Source: Bacillus thuringiensis
GTDB lineage: Bacteria > Bacillota > Bacilli > Bacillales > Bacillaceae_G
NCBI RefSeq assembly: GCF_001182785.1
Contig: NZ_CP012099.1
Coordinates: forward strand, 4,276,501-4,340,500
Reading direction: 5' to 3'
Length of the DNA: 64,000 nucleotides
The position numbers and the translations under genes are program-made. Shown here one piece after another: positions 39,245 through 47,437 of the stretch (position 1 is its first letter; the number at the start of each line of letters is the position of its first letter). The notes under the pieces were generated by a model. That model had not been told where the DNA came from. It saw only the letters and a program-made list of their open reading frames with translations, and searched no databases.

Positions 39245-40294
39245 TTAAAAACTACCTGTATTCACGTTTTCTGGACGATCTACAGGTTTTATTAACTTTC
39301 CGCCCTTTTCATCTATAAGATTTGCTTTTCCATTCACTTCAATAGAAACATTTTTCACACCTTTCTTTTCTGTTAAAGATAAAACTAACGACTTCAATAC
39401 GTAATTTGAAATCATATTTTTATCTGGGTTTACAAATATATTTTCATTAAAGTTTAATGTAAGATTTCCGTCTTGTAATTTCGGATTCGTAATAAGCTTA
39501 ACGCCTGGATTAAAATCATTCAGGAGCGATTGATGAATCGGACCTTTTACAAGTTCATCTATAATTGCTGCATAATCATTTTCTTTTCCTTCCGCAACTC
39601 GGCGTGTGACTGGTACGTAGTATTGCTGTTTATTATTATTTTGCGCCATGAAATATAGTGTGACTGGTTTTGTATTCGTTACATCTGCTACTTGTTCATC
39701 ATCGAAGTTAATACCATTTGCACGGCTCACTCCTTCACCAAGCGGTGTACCAGCAACCGGCATCTTCGCCAATTTCTCACCATTTATTTGGAACTGCACT
39801 TGTTTTATCTCTGTAAATTGCGTCAACGTCCACGCTATAGATTCAATGATTTGACGCTCTTCTTCTTTCGCATAGTTTTTCATTTCTTTAGAGAAATCAA
39901 TAACTGCCGTCCCGTCCTTTTTCAAATCTAAAGTCATCGTTGTATTCGCCGGAATGACTGCACGAAACCCATTCGGTAATAAATTCGTTACCGGTCCATC
40001 TTTCACAAGGTATTCTAACGTTTGCTTCACAGTCTCATTTGCTTTCGGAGTAGGTATAGCTAACGTTTGTGGTACAACATAACCATTTTTATCAACAAGG
40101 TATAGTTCTCTATTTACCATTTGTCCTTGCTTATCTTTTTTAGCTACTTCTTTCTTCCCACCCTCTGTATACGTAACTTGTTTTGGCGGATCAATTTGTT
40201 CAGTTGCTTTCTCCTGATTTATAAAGCCACACCCTGTTAGTAAAACAGCGCTCACAGTAGCACCAACAACCCATTTAAAAGTGGATTTAGGCAT
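39245..40294 (-). CDS. gerM: GerM, lipoprotein with two GerMN domains
   Basis: A 349-residue lipoprotein: signal peptide with lipobox L-L-T-G-C (Cys22), then two tandem GerMN domains (about residues 75-185 and 225-335). In B. subtilis GerM helps build the SpoIIIA-SpoIIQ channel complex across the forespore membranes and influences germination. It lies between racE and rph. B. subtilis has the MarR-type gene ysmB between racE and gerM; it is missing here, its place being taken by repeat copy C. Confidence 0.93.
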   Translation of the reverse strand: MPKSTFKWVVGATVSAVLLTGCGFINQEKATEQIDPPKQVTYTEGGKKEVAKKDKQGQMVNRELYLVDKNGYVVPQTLAIPTPKANETVKQTLEYLVKDGPVTNLLPNGFRAVIPANTTMTLDLKKDGTAVIDFSKEMKNYAKEEERQIIESIAWTLTQFTEIKQVQFQINGEKLAKMPVAGTPLGEGVSRANGINFDDEQVADVTNTKPVTLYFMAQNNNKQQYYVPVTRRVAEGKENDYAAIIDELVKGPIHQSLLNDFNPGVKLITNPKLQDGNLTLNFNENIFVNPDKNMISNYVLKSLVLSLTEKKGVKNVSIEVNGKANLIDEKGGKLIKPVDRPENVNTGSF

Positions 40295-40372
40295 GCCATT
40301 CCCCCCTAAAATCTAAGTTTGTACTATTATGTATACGAGCCGTTTCACATTTTAGAACAAGCTGTGCCTCTT

Positions 40373-40430
40373 ATAAAGTGAAACTTTAATCAGTGGAGGT
40401 TCTAACTGCCCAGCAAATAGCAAGATAAAA
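40373..40430 (+). repeat. Dispersed B. cereus-group repeat, copy C (short form)
   Basis: Begins ATAAAGTGAAACTTTAATCAG and ends CAGCAAATAGCAAGATAAAA, with shortened centre. Its 3' end is 3 bases from the racE terminator. Confidence 0.75.
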
Positions 40431-40432
40431 CA

Positions 40433-40458
40433 AAAAACTCCTGATTTCTCAGGAGCTC
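40433..40458 (-). terminator. Terminator after racE
   Basis: Stem CTCCTGA / TCAGGAG with a TTTC-type loop, followed on the minus strand by TTTTTTG. Confidence 0.8.
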
Positions 40459-40477
40459 ACTTATATGAATTCTACTA

Positions 40478-41287
40478 TTATTCTTTTTCTAAATGAATAT
40501 GCTTCACATTTTCAATCGGTTGACCGAACCATTTTGATGCAATTTCTTTAAACAAGCCTATTTTTCCTGTTGTTAAGAAGAGATGATCGCTTTGTTCTTC
40601 TCCTTCATTCAACATTTTACTATGATATAAGATTGTACTTACTTCACGTGCTGTTTCATCACCAGAACTAATTAGTTGTACTTTATCTCCCATTACTTTT
40701 TTAATGACAGGTCCTAAAATTGGATAGTGTGTACACCCTAATATAAGTGTATCAATATCGGTACTTTTCAGTGGTTGCAGCGTTTCTCTTACAACTTCAT
40801 ACGCCATTTCACTTTCGAAATTCCCACTCTCTACAAGTTCAACGAAAGGTGGACAAGCTAAACTTTCTACCATAACACGGTTATTAATAGACTTTAACGC
40901 CTCTTCGTATGCACCACTTTTCACAGTTCCAATCGTTCCAATAATCCCAACATGATACGTGTTTGTCACTTTTAAAGCTGTACGTGATCCTGGGTGAATA
41001 ACTCCCACTACTGGAATTGGTAATTGTTTTTGCATCTCTTCTAATACAACCGCAGTTGCTGTATTACACGCAATAACTAACATTTTGATATTTAAATCTA
41101 GTAAATGCTCCGTCATTTCCCACGTAAATTGACGCACTTCTTCTCGAGAACGCGGACCATAAGGACAACGTGCTGTATCTCCTAAATATATGATACGTTC
41201 TTTCGGCAACTGACGAATTAATTCCTTCGCTACTGTTAAACCGCCAACTCCTGAATCGATAACACCGATTGCTCTATTCAACTTCAT
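40478..41287 (-). CDS. racE: Glutamate racemase
   Basis: A 269-residue cofactor-independent racemase making D-glutamate for peptidoglycan (and for poly-gamma-glutamate capsules in strains that have them). Both catalytic cysteines are present, in A-C-N-T-A-T near residue 72 and L-G-C-T-H-Y-P near 184, and the N-terminal [13 protein letters not shown] is typical. The size fits the 269-residue RacE2 type of the B. cereus group. The ATG at 41287 is preferred to 41302; neither has a strong RBS. Confidence 0.94.
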   Translation of the reverse strand: MKLNRAIGVIDSGVGGLTVAKELIRQLPKERIIYLGDTARCPYGPRSREEVRQFTWEMTEHLLDLNIKMLVIACNTATAVVLEEMQKQLPIPVVGVIHPGSRTALKVTNTYHVGIIGTIGTVKSGAYEEALKSINNRVMVESLACPPFVELVESGNFESEMAYEVVRETLQPLKSTDIDTLILGCTHYPILGPVIKKVMGDKVQLISSGDETAREVSTILYHSKMLNEGEEQSDHLFLTTGKIGLFKEIASKWFGQPIENVKHIHLEKE

Positions 41288-41452
41288 CACCCGTTTTCTC
41301 ATTCATCATCTTTTATGTTTATCATTATATTTTACACACTTTAAGTTCGCTCACTTCAAATGCTTCTGTATGAAAATTTTCATTTGCCCATGTATAGACT
41401 AGGACCTTTTTTATTTTGCTCCTTTTTTTCATAATTTGCAAGATAGAAAAAT

Positions 41453-41480
41453 AACCGACCTTCTATAAGAAAGTCGGTTT
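41453..41480 (-). terminator. Terminator after the MFS gene
   Basis: Stem AACCGAC / GTCGGTT extended by CTT / AAG pairs, followed on the minus strand by TTTTTCT. Confidence 0.8.
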
Positions 41481-41500
41481 CTTCTATATAAAGTGCATAT

Positions 41501-42826
41501 TCATTGCTCCATCTTTTTTTGAAAAGAAGACATTCCCATTAATAAGACGAAATGAACAGAAATTAAAATGACGATCAAAATAAAATTCAATCGATAACTA
41601 TTTGTAGATTCCATAATTTTGCTCGCTACAGCTGGTCCGAATGCCATACCGAAAAAGTTAATTAAATTATATAAACCAAGGCCAACTCCAACTTTAGCTG
41701 GATTTAATGTTTTCGGAATAAATGTGTTTAATGATACTTGAATTGCCGAATAACTCATAAATGTTAAAATAACCGCAAATAAAATAAAGAGTGAGTTCCC
41801 GTCTGGAATAATCCCTAAAATTAAAAAGCCAATGATCATAACTACAGACGCTACATACATCATCCTCACATTCCCAAACGCAGGAATAATCTTTCCGGTA
41901 ATAAAACTAGATACAATACCAAAGAGAGATGCAACAAACAATACAATTCCAATAACGAACGGAGACAATCCGTGCCCTCTTCCTAACAGTAATGGTAATA
42001 ATAATAAACTAGCACATAACGCCACATTAATGATAAATCCGACCGCTATTAAACGCAGTAATGGTTTATTTGTAAACAACTCAATATCAATAAACGGCGA
42101 CTCTGCTCTCTTCATATGAGCCTTGAATAAAAATAGGAAAGCAACAGATAACACAAAAAGCCAACTATTAATATTCACTCCTAATAAAACGGTCGTAATC
42201 AATACAAATAATAAAAATGCTCCAATGAAATCAAAGTGGAACACTTCATCGGTATGTTGCACCTCTTCTGGCATAAATTTTACGAGCAAGAAAATACCAA
42301 CCATTGAAATAACCATAAATAAAAATAAATACGGCCACCCTAACGTATTTGTAATTGCCCCACCAACTAAAGGTCCAATACCAACCGCTAATGCAATAGA
42401 AGAACTAATCATTGCTAACGCACCCGGTTTTTTAGCTGGAGCAACTAATTTAGCCACCGCAATCATACTAAGCGCAATAAACGCTGCTCCTCCGCTCGCC
42501 TGCACTAGCCTTGCGAAAATGATAATCTCATAAGATTGATTCACAAACCCAACAATAGAACCAGCTACAAATATGATAATAGAAATAATTAATAGCCTTT
42601 TTACACTGTAACGATCAGCCAGTTTTCCATATATCATCGAACCAATACCGACGACTAAAGAATACCCTACTACAACCCAACTTACTTTCGATTGACTAAT
42701 TGATAAATCATTAGCAATATCCTCTAGCGCTACATTAAATAACACAGCGTTCATCGGTCCTAACAAAACAATAAAACATAATGTAAAAACAAACCATTTC
42801 GAATGGTTACTTATATCTTTCCCCAT
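41501..42826 (-). CDS. MFS drug/H+ antiporter, Tet(L)/Tet(K)-like
   Basis: A 441-residue transporter with about 14 hydrophobic segments, the size and layout of the DHA2 drug:H+ antiporters. The loop Y-G-K-L-A-D-R-Y-S-V-K-R-L-L between helices 2 and 3 and the following helix resemble Tet(L). The motif-C-like G-I-G-P-L-V-G-G is present near residue 150. The substrate cannot be told. The ATG at 42826 follows GGAGAG; a GTG at 42835 is too close to it. Upstream is a strong promoter and a 170-base structured leader with a terminator-like stem, suggesting inducible attenuation. Confidence 0.85.
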   Translation of the reverse strand: MGKDISNHSKWFVFTLCFIVLLGPMNAVLFNVALEDIANDLSISQSKVSWVVVGYSLVVGIGSMIYGKLADRYSVKRLLIISIIIFVAGSIVGFVNQSYEIIIFARLVQASGGAAFIALSMIAVAKLVAPAKKPGALAMISSSIALAVGIGPLVGGAITNTLGWPYLFLFMVISMVGIFLLVKFMPEEVQHTDEVFHFDFIGAFLLFVLITTVLLGVNINSWLFVLSVAFLFLFKAHMKRAESPFIDIELFTNKPLLRLIAVGFIINVALCASLLLLPLLLGRGHGLSPFVIGIVLFVASLFGIVSSFITGKIIPAFGNVRMMYVASVVMIIGFLILGIIPDGNSLFILFAVILTFMSYSAIQVSLNTFIPKTLNPAKVGVGLGLYNLINFFGMAFGPAVASKIMESTNSYRLNFILIVILISVHFVLLMGMSSFQKKMEQ

Positions 42827-42998
42827 GTGTAACACTCTCCTGATTACAATTTTAAAACTGTCAAACTATTGATAAAAAAATGAAGTTATTTAAATGTTGT
42901 ATCACCACTAAACAACTTCATTAAATGTATAAATGGTGCTAATTTATCGTGCGATAAATTGAATTCGAAACGAAACACGTATATTGTTCGATATTCAT
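42827..42998 (-). promoter_or_regulatory. Structured leader of the MFS gene, possible transcription attenuator
   Basis: Between the predicted start (about 42998) and the ATG there are two structures. The first is a perfect palindrome AATTTATCG / CGATAAATT at 42941-42960. The second is a stem AATGAAGTT / AACTTCATT (42879-42922) followed on the minus strand by seven T, the layout of an intrinsic terminator. An inner pair GTTGT / ACAAC could compete with it. Short frames of 19 and 11 codons lie within the leader but lack clear ribosome sites. Regulation by attenuation is inferred. Confidence 0.5.
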
Positions 42999-43004
42999 GG
43001 AACT

Positions 43005-43033
43005 ATCATAGTTTCAGCATTACAGTTTGTCAA
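43005..43033 (-). promoter_or_regulatory. SigmaA promoter of the MFS gene
   Basis: Perfect TTGACA (43028-43033), 17-base spacer, and TATGAT (43005-43010) on the minus strand. Confidence 0.85.
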
Positions 43034-43043
43034 CGAAAAACAT

Positions 43044-43081
43044 ACAAAGTAAACTAGTTTAGTCTTTTTAGTTTACTTTGT
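43044..43081. promoter_or_regulatory. Large operator-like inverted repeat
   Basis: Perfect 13-base arms ACAAAGTAAACTA (43044-43056) and TAGTTTACTTTGT (43069-43081) around 12 bases. It lies between the MFS promoter and the divergent DJ-1/PfpI gene and overlaps a possible -35 (TTTACT at 43072) of the latter. A likely binder is the neighbouring TetR-type regulator, but this is inference. Confidence 0.65.
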
Positions 43082-43215
43082 TCAAAAGTTATTATACACT
43101 AATTTCGAAGCTGATATAAGGAGGACTGGCATGATTATTCAAATTTGCATTTTTTAACTTAATAAAATGAAACGAATACAGAACTTTTATATAGAAGAGA
43201 CATTATAGGAGGATT

Positions 43216-43902
43216 ATGATGAAGAAAAAAATGTTAGTTGTATTAACAAGCGTAGAAAAATACCCAAATTTAAATAGGGCTACCGGACTTTGGCTCGGTG
43301 AAGCTGTACATTTCGTAAAAAAAGTAGAAGAAGCGGGTTACGAAGTTGATTACGTCAGTCCACAAGGCGGTTATACACCAATTGATCCACATAGTTTAGC
43401 AATGGCGGAGAGCATCGATTGGGAATGGTACCAAAAGAAAGAGTTTATGAATCGCCTCGGTTCTACAACGAAACCAAGTGAAGTGAATCCAGAAGACTAC
43501 GCTGTTATTTATTACGCAGGTGGTCACGGGGTTATTTGGGACTTCCCAGAAAATAAAGAACTTCAAAATATTAGCCGCAACATTTATGAAAACGGCGGTA
43601 TTGTTTCTTCCATTTGTCATGGAGCTGCTGGTTTATTTCATATTATATTAAGTAATGGGGATCGTTTAATTAGCGGTAAGAAGGTAACAGGCTTTTCAAA
43701 TGAAGAAGAAAAATTAGCTGAATTAGATCAATTCGTTCCATTTTTAACAGAAGATGAACTCATTAAAAATGGAGGACTTTACGAAAAAGCTGCACAGCCT
43801 TGGGAAGCTTTTGCTCTAGAAGATAATCGTGTTATCACTGGTCAAAACCCAGCTTCAGGTGGTCCAGTAGCCGAATTAGTATTAAAACAGTTGCAAAAAT
43901 AA
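43216..43902 (+). CDS. DJ-1/PfpI family protein (Hsp31-like), copy 1
   Basis: A 228-residue class I glutamine-amidotransferase-like protein. The nucleophile elbow S-I-C-H-G has Cys134-His135, Glu29 in G-L-W-L-G-E is in the place of the conserved acidic residue, and G-G-H-G near 102 forms the oxyanion region. Relatives act as glyoxalase III, deglycase-like or stress chaperones; the actual reaction here is not known. AGGAGG lies before an ATGATG, so the start may be 43219. It is divergent from the MFS gene and has a paralogue at 44884. Confidence 0.85.
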   Translation: MMKKKMLVVLTSVEKYPNLNRATGLWLGEAVHFVKKVEEAGYEVDYVSPQGGYTPIDPHSLAMAESIDWEWYQKKEFMNRLGSTTKPSEVNPEDYAVIYYAGGHGVIWDFPENKELQNISRNIYENGGIVSSICHGAAGLFHIILSNGDRLISGKKVTGFSNEEEKLAELDQFVPFLTEDELIKNGGLYEKAAQPWEAFALEDNRVITGQNPASGGPVAELVLKQLQK

Positions 43903-43912
43903 TTATGTACTA

Positions 43913-43953
43913 AAAAAAGCAGATTCCCCTCTATTAAGGGAGATCTGCTTTTT
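43913..43953. terminator. Bidirectional terminator between the DJ-1/PfpI gene and the TetR gene
   Basis: Stem AAAAAAGCAGATTCCCCT / AGGGAGATCTGCTTTTTT with one bulge, A- and T-flanked, between converging genes. Confidence 0.8.
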
Positions 43954-44591
43954 TACGAAATCATTTGCAAAATAGCAATAACTTCTTTTTCAATTTCAGA
44001 ATCATCAATTGCTTCTATATACTCTGGTTTAAAAAGTTGATACTTCTTTAATTGATAAAAATCAAGTATCGCTTTCTTTAAAGTAATATCGTACTGAATA
44101 CAAAAAGAATGATCTATAATACGTCGTAACATCACATCATCTTGTACCATAAATAATTGCGCATTCATTTTATTAAAATAACCTTGTTCCATACCCGCTT
44201 CAAAAAACATTTGCAAATTATGATTACGATTTTGTTGTGCAGCGACTAATTGATCTGACAAATGCGGATATGCTTCTTTCAAATCTTGCAAAAAAACATC
44301 CGAAATATATGTCACACATTTTAAAGAGTGGATAAACGTTTTTTGGAAACGTTCTGCAAAAGACATGCTTTCATCTTGATTGTCCGCATCACCTTCGAGT
44401 AGATAATTCATAAAATCCTCTACTATCGCCTCAATAATTTCATCTTTCGAAGAAAAACGTTTATATAAAGTAGCTTTACTAATATCCATATATTTCGCAA
44501 TTTCATCTATTTTCAATTGGCTAAAACTCGTCTTTCTAATAACGGGCTTTATTTTATTAATATAAGTATTTGCACATGCGACTTTTCTCAT
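43953..44591 (-). CDS. TetR/AcrR-family transcriptional regulator
   Basis: A 212-residue repressor. The N-terminal helix-turn-helix (I-D-E-I-A-K-Y-M-D-I-S-K-A-T-L-Y-K-R-F) is at about residues 28-46, preceded by a somewhat long basic N-terminus, and a helical ligand domain follows. It lies between the two DJ-1/PfpI genes and about 1.1 kb from the MFS gene, which makes these its likely targets. A similar half-site (TTTTTAGTTTATTA at about 44679) upstream of its own start suggests autoregulation. Confidence 0.85.
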   Translation of the reverse strand: MRKVACANTYINKIKPVIRKTSFSQLKIDEIAKYMDISKATLYKRFSSKDEIIEAIVEDFMNYLLEGDADNQDESMSFAERFQKTFIHSLKCVTYISDVFLQDLKEAYPHLSDQLVAAQQNRNHNLQMFFEAGMEQGYFNKMNAQLFMVQDDVMLRRIIDHSFCIQYDITLKKAILDFYQLKKYQLFKPEYIEAIDDSEIEKEVIAILQMIS

Positions 44592-44776
44592 TTAAAAGAG
44601 CCTCCCCTTTTGTCCATACAAAATAGTATAGCAAATTCACGAATGATTATAAATGAAGTTATTATACTTATTACGCCTTTTTAGTTTATTACATTTTCAT
44701 ATACTATACATAAAAAACTATAATCCATTATCACCAACTGGACGGTTACAAACCAATTTTGAGGGGGGAATTTTAG

Positions 44777-44849
44777 GATAAAGTGAAACTTTAATCAACC
44801 CTCACCAATTGGGCTTTTACGGGCTGCTCGGCAAATAGCGGGATAAAAA
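44777..44849 (+). repeat. Dispersed B. cereus-group repeat, copy D
   Basis: Begins GGATAAAGTGAAACTTTAAT and ends GGCAAATAGCGGGATAAAAA. The centre (CCCTCACCAATTGGGC) is close to that of copy B. Its 3' end runs directly into the terminator of the second DJ-1/PfpI gene. Confidence 0.75.
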
Positions 44850-44882
44850 TACCCACTACCTTTGTTAGTAGCGGGTACTTTT
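44848..44882 (-). terminator. Terminator after the second DJ-1/PfpI gene
   Basis: Stem TACCCACTAC / GTAGCGGGTA (with a small mismatch) followed on the minus strand by TTTTTATCC; T-rich in both directions. Confidence 0.75.
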
Positions 44883-44883
44883 T

Positions 44884-45546
44884 CTATAATTTATTTACAG
44901 CCCTTTTTATAGCCTTACCTATTTCCACGCTAGACTGTGGATTTTGTCCTGTAATTAAATGCCCATCTACTACCACATGCGGCGTAAAATTGGGGGCTAC
45001 ATAAAACAAAGCTCCTTCTTCTTTCAACTTACTTTCTAACAAAAACGGAACGCGCTTTTCTAAATGTACAGCTTTTTCTTCATCGTTTGTATAACCTGTT
45101 ATACGCTTACCGGCAACAAAAAACGAGCCATCCTTATTTTTCACACCGACTAAGGAGCTTACTCCGTGACAAACAGCCGCTACAATCCGGTTATTGTTAT
45201 ACATATTCTCAATTAAATTTGCTACATATGGATTACCTGGAAAATCTACAATCGCCCCGTGCCCACCACCAAATAAAACCGCATCATAATCCGAAAAATG
45301 AACATTCGAAATCGGCCTCGTATTTTGCAATAAAGAAGCTACGTGCTTGAATTCGCGAGGTATACCATTCGGAATAGACACTCTATCTATAGGTACTCTC
45401 CCACCTTTTATTGACACAATATCAACATCAAACTTAGACTTTTTAAATAAATGATAAGGAGCTGCGAGCTCTTCAAGCCACAAACCAGTCGGGTGTCCAT
45501 TCATATCATGAGCACTTGTTGAAACTAACAGTATCCTTTTCAACAT
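44884..45546 (-). CDS. DJ-1/PfpI family protein, copy 2
   Basis: A 220-residue paralogue of the protein encoded at 43216. It keeps the same landmarks: G-L-W-L-E-E near residue 21, G-G-G-H-G near 95, and the nucleophile elbow A-V-C-H-G with Cys126-His127, plus I-T-G-Q-N-P-Q-S near the C-terminus. The RBS GGAGGGG lies before the ATG at 45546. It faces away from the other copy with the TetR gene between them, suggesting a local duplication and divergence. Confidence 0.85.
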   Translation of the reverse strand: MLKRILLVSTSAHDMNGHPTGLWLEELAAPYHLFKKSKFDVDIVSIKGGRVPIDRVSIPNGIPREFKHVASLLQNTRPISNVHFSDYDAVLFGGGHGAIVDFPGNPYVANLIENMYNNNRIVAAVCHGVSSLVGVKNKDGSFFVAGKRITGYTNDEEKAVHLEKRVPFLLESKLKEEGALFYVAPNFTPHVVVDGHLITGQNPQSSVEIGKAIKRAVNKL

Positions 45547-45617
45547 ATCCCCTCCTTATTACCTATTTATGTATGGAGTGTTCTTATCATTCATATAGCA
45601 AGTGAAGCAAACAGAAA

Positions 45618-45648
45618 AATAGCCGACTCTTTGTATAAAAGTCGGCTG
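45618..45648 (-). terminator. Terminator after gerE
   Basis: Stem AGCCGACT / AGTCGGCT with an AT loop, followed on the minus strand by TTTTTCTG. Confidence 0.85.
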
Positions 45649-45653
45649 CTTTC

Positions 45654-45878
45654 TTATAGTTCGAGCTCTCCCATACGAAGAAGCTCCACAACTGCTTGTG
45701 AACGTCCTTTAACCCCTAGCTTTTGCATTGCGTTTGAGATGTGGTTGCGAACTGTCTTTTCACTTATAAAAAGTTCACCTGCAATTTCCTTCGTTGTTTT
45801 ATCTTGAACCAGTAATTCAAATACTTCTCTTTCTCTCTTTGTGAGTAAAGGTTTAGATTGATACGCTTTTTCCTTCAA
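45654..45878 (-). CDS. gerE: GerE, LuxR-type regulator of late coat genes
   Basis: A 74-residue protein that is almost only the LuxR/FixJ DNA-binding domain ([12 protein letters not shown]...K-E-I-A...[10 protein letters not shown]). GerE acts with sigmaK in the mother cell to turn coat genes on or off at the end of sporulation. The start is TTG at 45878 with AAGGAGGG upstream. It is the normal length. In B. subtilis it lies between ysmA and racE; here both neighbours are displaced by accessory genes. Confidence 0.96.
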   Translation of the reverse strand: MKEKAYQSKPLLTKREREVFELLVQDKTTKEIAGELFISEKTVRNHISNAMQKLGVKGRSQAVVELLRMGELEL

Positions 45879-46043
45879 CTGGTATAACCCTCCTTGCTTA
45901 AGCCAGAGCTGTGTATGTGTAAGTTGGGTGTTTATTTAGTCAAGATATTGTATGAACGAAATGTGCAGGTGGTGAATGAAAATGGGCTTTATTTCCTATG
46001 TTATTTTAGACTTTTATACAGTGCGTACACTCTTTTTATCCAC

Positions 46044-47339
46044 TTACTTTCCAACGCGCCATATTTGTTCTAGCAATATACTTACAACTGTACCTACAAA
46101 TAAACCATTACCGAATATATATTGCATAACAGACGGCAAGGATTGGAGTGCTCCAGACGGTAAAAACATAACGCCGCTGCCAAATAATACTGCAACGCCT
46201 AAAATCGTTACATTCCTTTCACTCATCGGCACTTGTTTTATATTATTAAATCCAATTCCAATTAACTGTACGAACGAAGCCATTAAAACAGCCGATGCGA
46301 CAGCAGATGGTAAAGATGCTAAATAACGAATAATACTTGGAAAAAGAGACATTACGACTAGTAACGCACATGCCATTAAGAACGATCGTATATACTTTTG
46401 TTTTGTTAAACGTATAAATCCTGCCGTTGCTGGTAACGGAACGACACCTACAGTTGAAAATACGGAAGAGATGATATGTGAAATCCCCCCAACCCACGTC
46501 CCATCCTTCAACTGTTTTTGTTCAATAGTCGCTTTATGAATAGTTGCTTGATTAATTGCTATAATAGCTGCCACCGTATTCGAAACTAAAATACATACCA
46601 TAACGAAACTGGATACTGCCATACCTGTATTCCATTTTGGAAGTCCCCAAGCAAATATATGTGGAAGTTGCACAAAATGAGTTACTTGAGATGGGATTGT
46701 CACTTTCCCTGCAATGAGAAAAATAATCCATCCACTAATTAATCCTATTAAAACTGCATAACTTTTGACAAAGCCTTTTCCAAAATTAGATAGTATAATA
46801 ACGAACAGAAATATACTAAACGCGATTATTGCTGTAAATCCGTCGATTTGAGAAATAGTAGCTGTAATTCCTAGCATTCCTTTTAAAAACACACCACTTA
46901 ATTGTAAACATAATAAAAGTAAAAACGCCCCTGTCACAAGCGGCGTAAATAAAAATAAAATACGCCCTATAAAACCAGTTACTCCTAATCCTATTAAAAT
47001 AACACCGGAGATTATCATTCCTAATTCTAAAATTTGCAGTGTACTATGTAATTGATCCTGTCCGGCCGTTGCATAAGCAAGTACGGTAAATACACCAACC
47101 CAAGATCCAGCCGGCCCATCCGCAATTGGCAGTCTATGCCCAAGCCATCCTTGTAAAAAAGAAGATATACCAACTACAAAAAACGTACGCTGCATTAAAT
47201 AAAATATTTCTTCCGTCGTAAGATGAAATAATCCGCCAACGACAATTGGTAATGCGATTGAATTTGCTAATAAAAATATAAACCATTGCAAAGTTCCCAT
47301 AATATGATTTTGGTTATGTTGATTGTCCAAAATTTTCAT
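46044..47339 (-). CDS. Nucleobase:cation symporter (uracil/xanthine permease family)
   Basis: A 431-residue NCS2/SLC23-family permease with 12-14 membrane segments. The substrate-region motif A-D-G-P-A-G-S-W near residue 72 and the conserved A-I-N-Q/A-T segment support the family. Its partner upstream is a cytosine-deaminase-like hydrolase, so cytosine, uracil or a related base is a reasonable substrate. A terminator separates the two genes, leaving the permease under partial read-through or its own promoter. Confidence 0.85.
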   Translation of the reverse strand: MKILDNQHNQNHIMGTLQWFIFLLANSIALPIVVGGLFHLTTEEIFYLMQRTFFVVGISSFLQGWLGHRLPIADGPAGSWVGVFTVLAYATAGQDQLHSTLQILELGMIISGVILIGLGVTGFIGRILFLFTPLVTGAFLLLLCLQLSGVFLKGMLGITATISQIDGFTAIIAFSIFLFVIILSNFGKGFVKSYAVLIGLISGWIIFLIAGKVTIPSQVTHFVQLPHIFAWGLPKWNTGMAVSSFVMVCILVSNTVAAIIAINQATIHKATIEQKQLKDGTWVGGISHIISSVFSTVGVVPLPATAGFIRLTKQKYIRSFLMACALLVVMSLFPSIIRYLASLPSAVASAVLMASFVQLIGIGFNNIKQVPMSERNVTILGVAVLFGSGVMFLPSGALQSLPSVMQYIFGNGLFVGTVVSILLEQIWRVGK

Positions 47340-47383
47340 CCCTTCTAGCTTTCCTATAAAAAATATATTGTAAGAATAAAAAA

Positions 47384-47416
47384 GAAGAGTTCTAGACTTA
47401 CCATTAGAACCCTCCT
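47384..47416 (-). terminator. Internal terminator between hydrolase and permease genes
   Basis: On the minus strand GAGGGTTCTA pairs with TAGAACTCTTC around a 10-base loop, followed by TTTTTTATTC. It lies about 45 bases before the permease start, so it could reduce permease expression relative to the hydrolase. Confidence 0.65.
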
Positions 47417-47437
47417 CAAAATATTTAAACGATTCTT

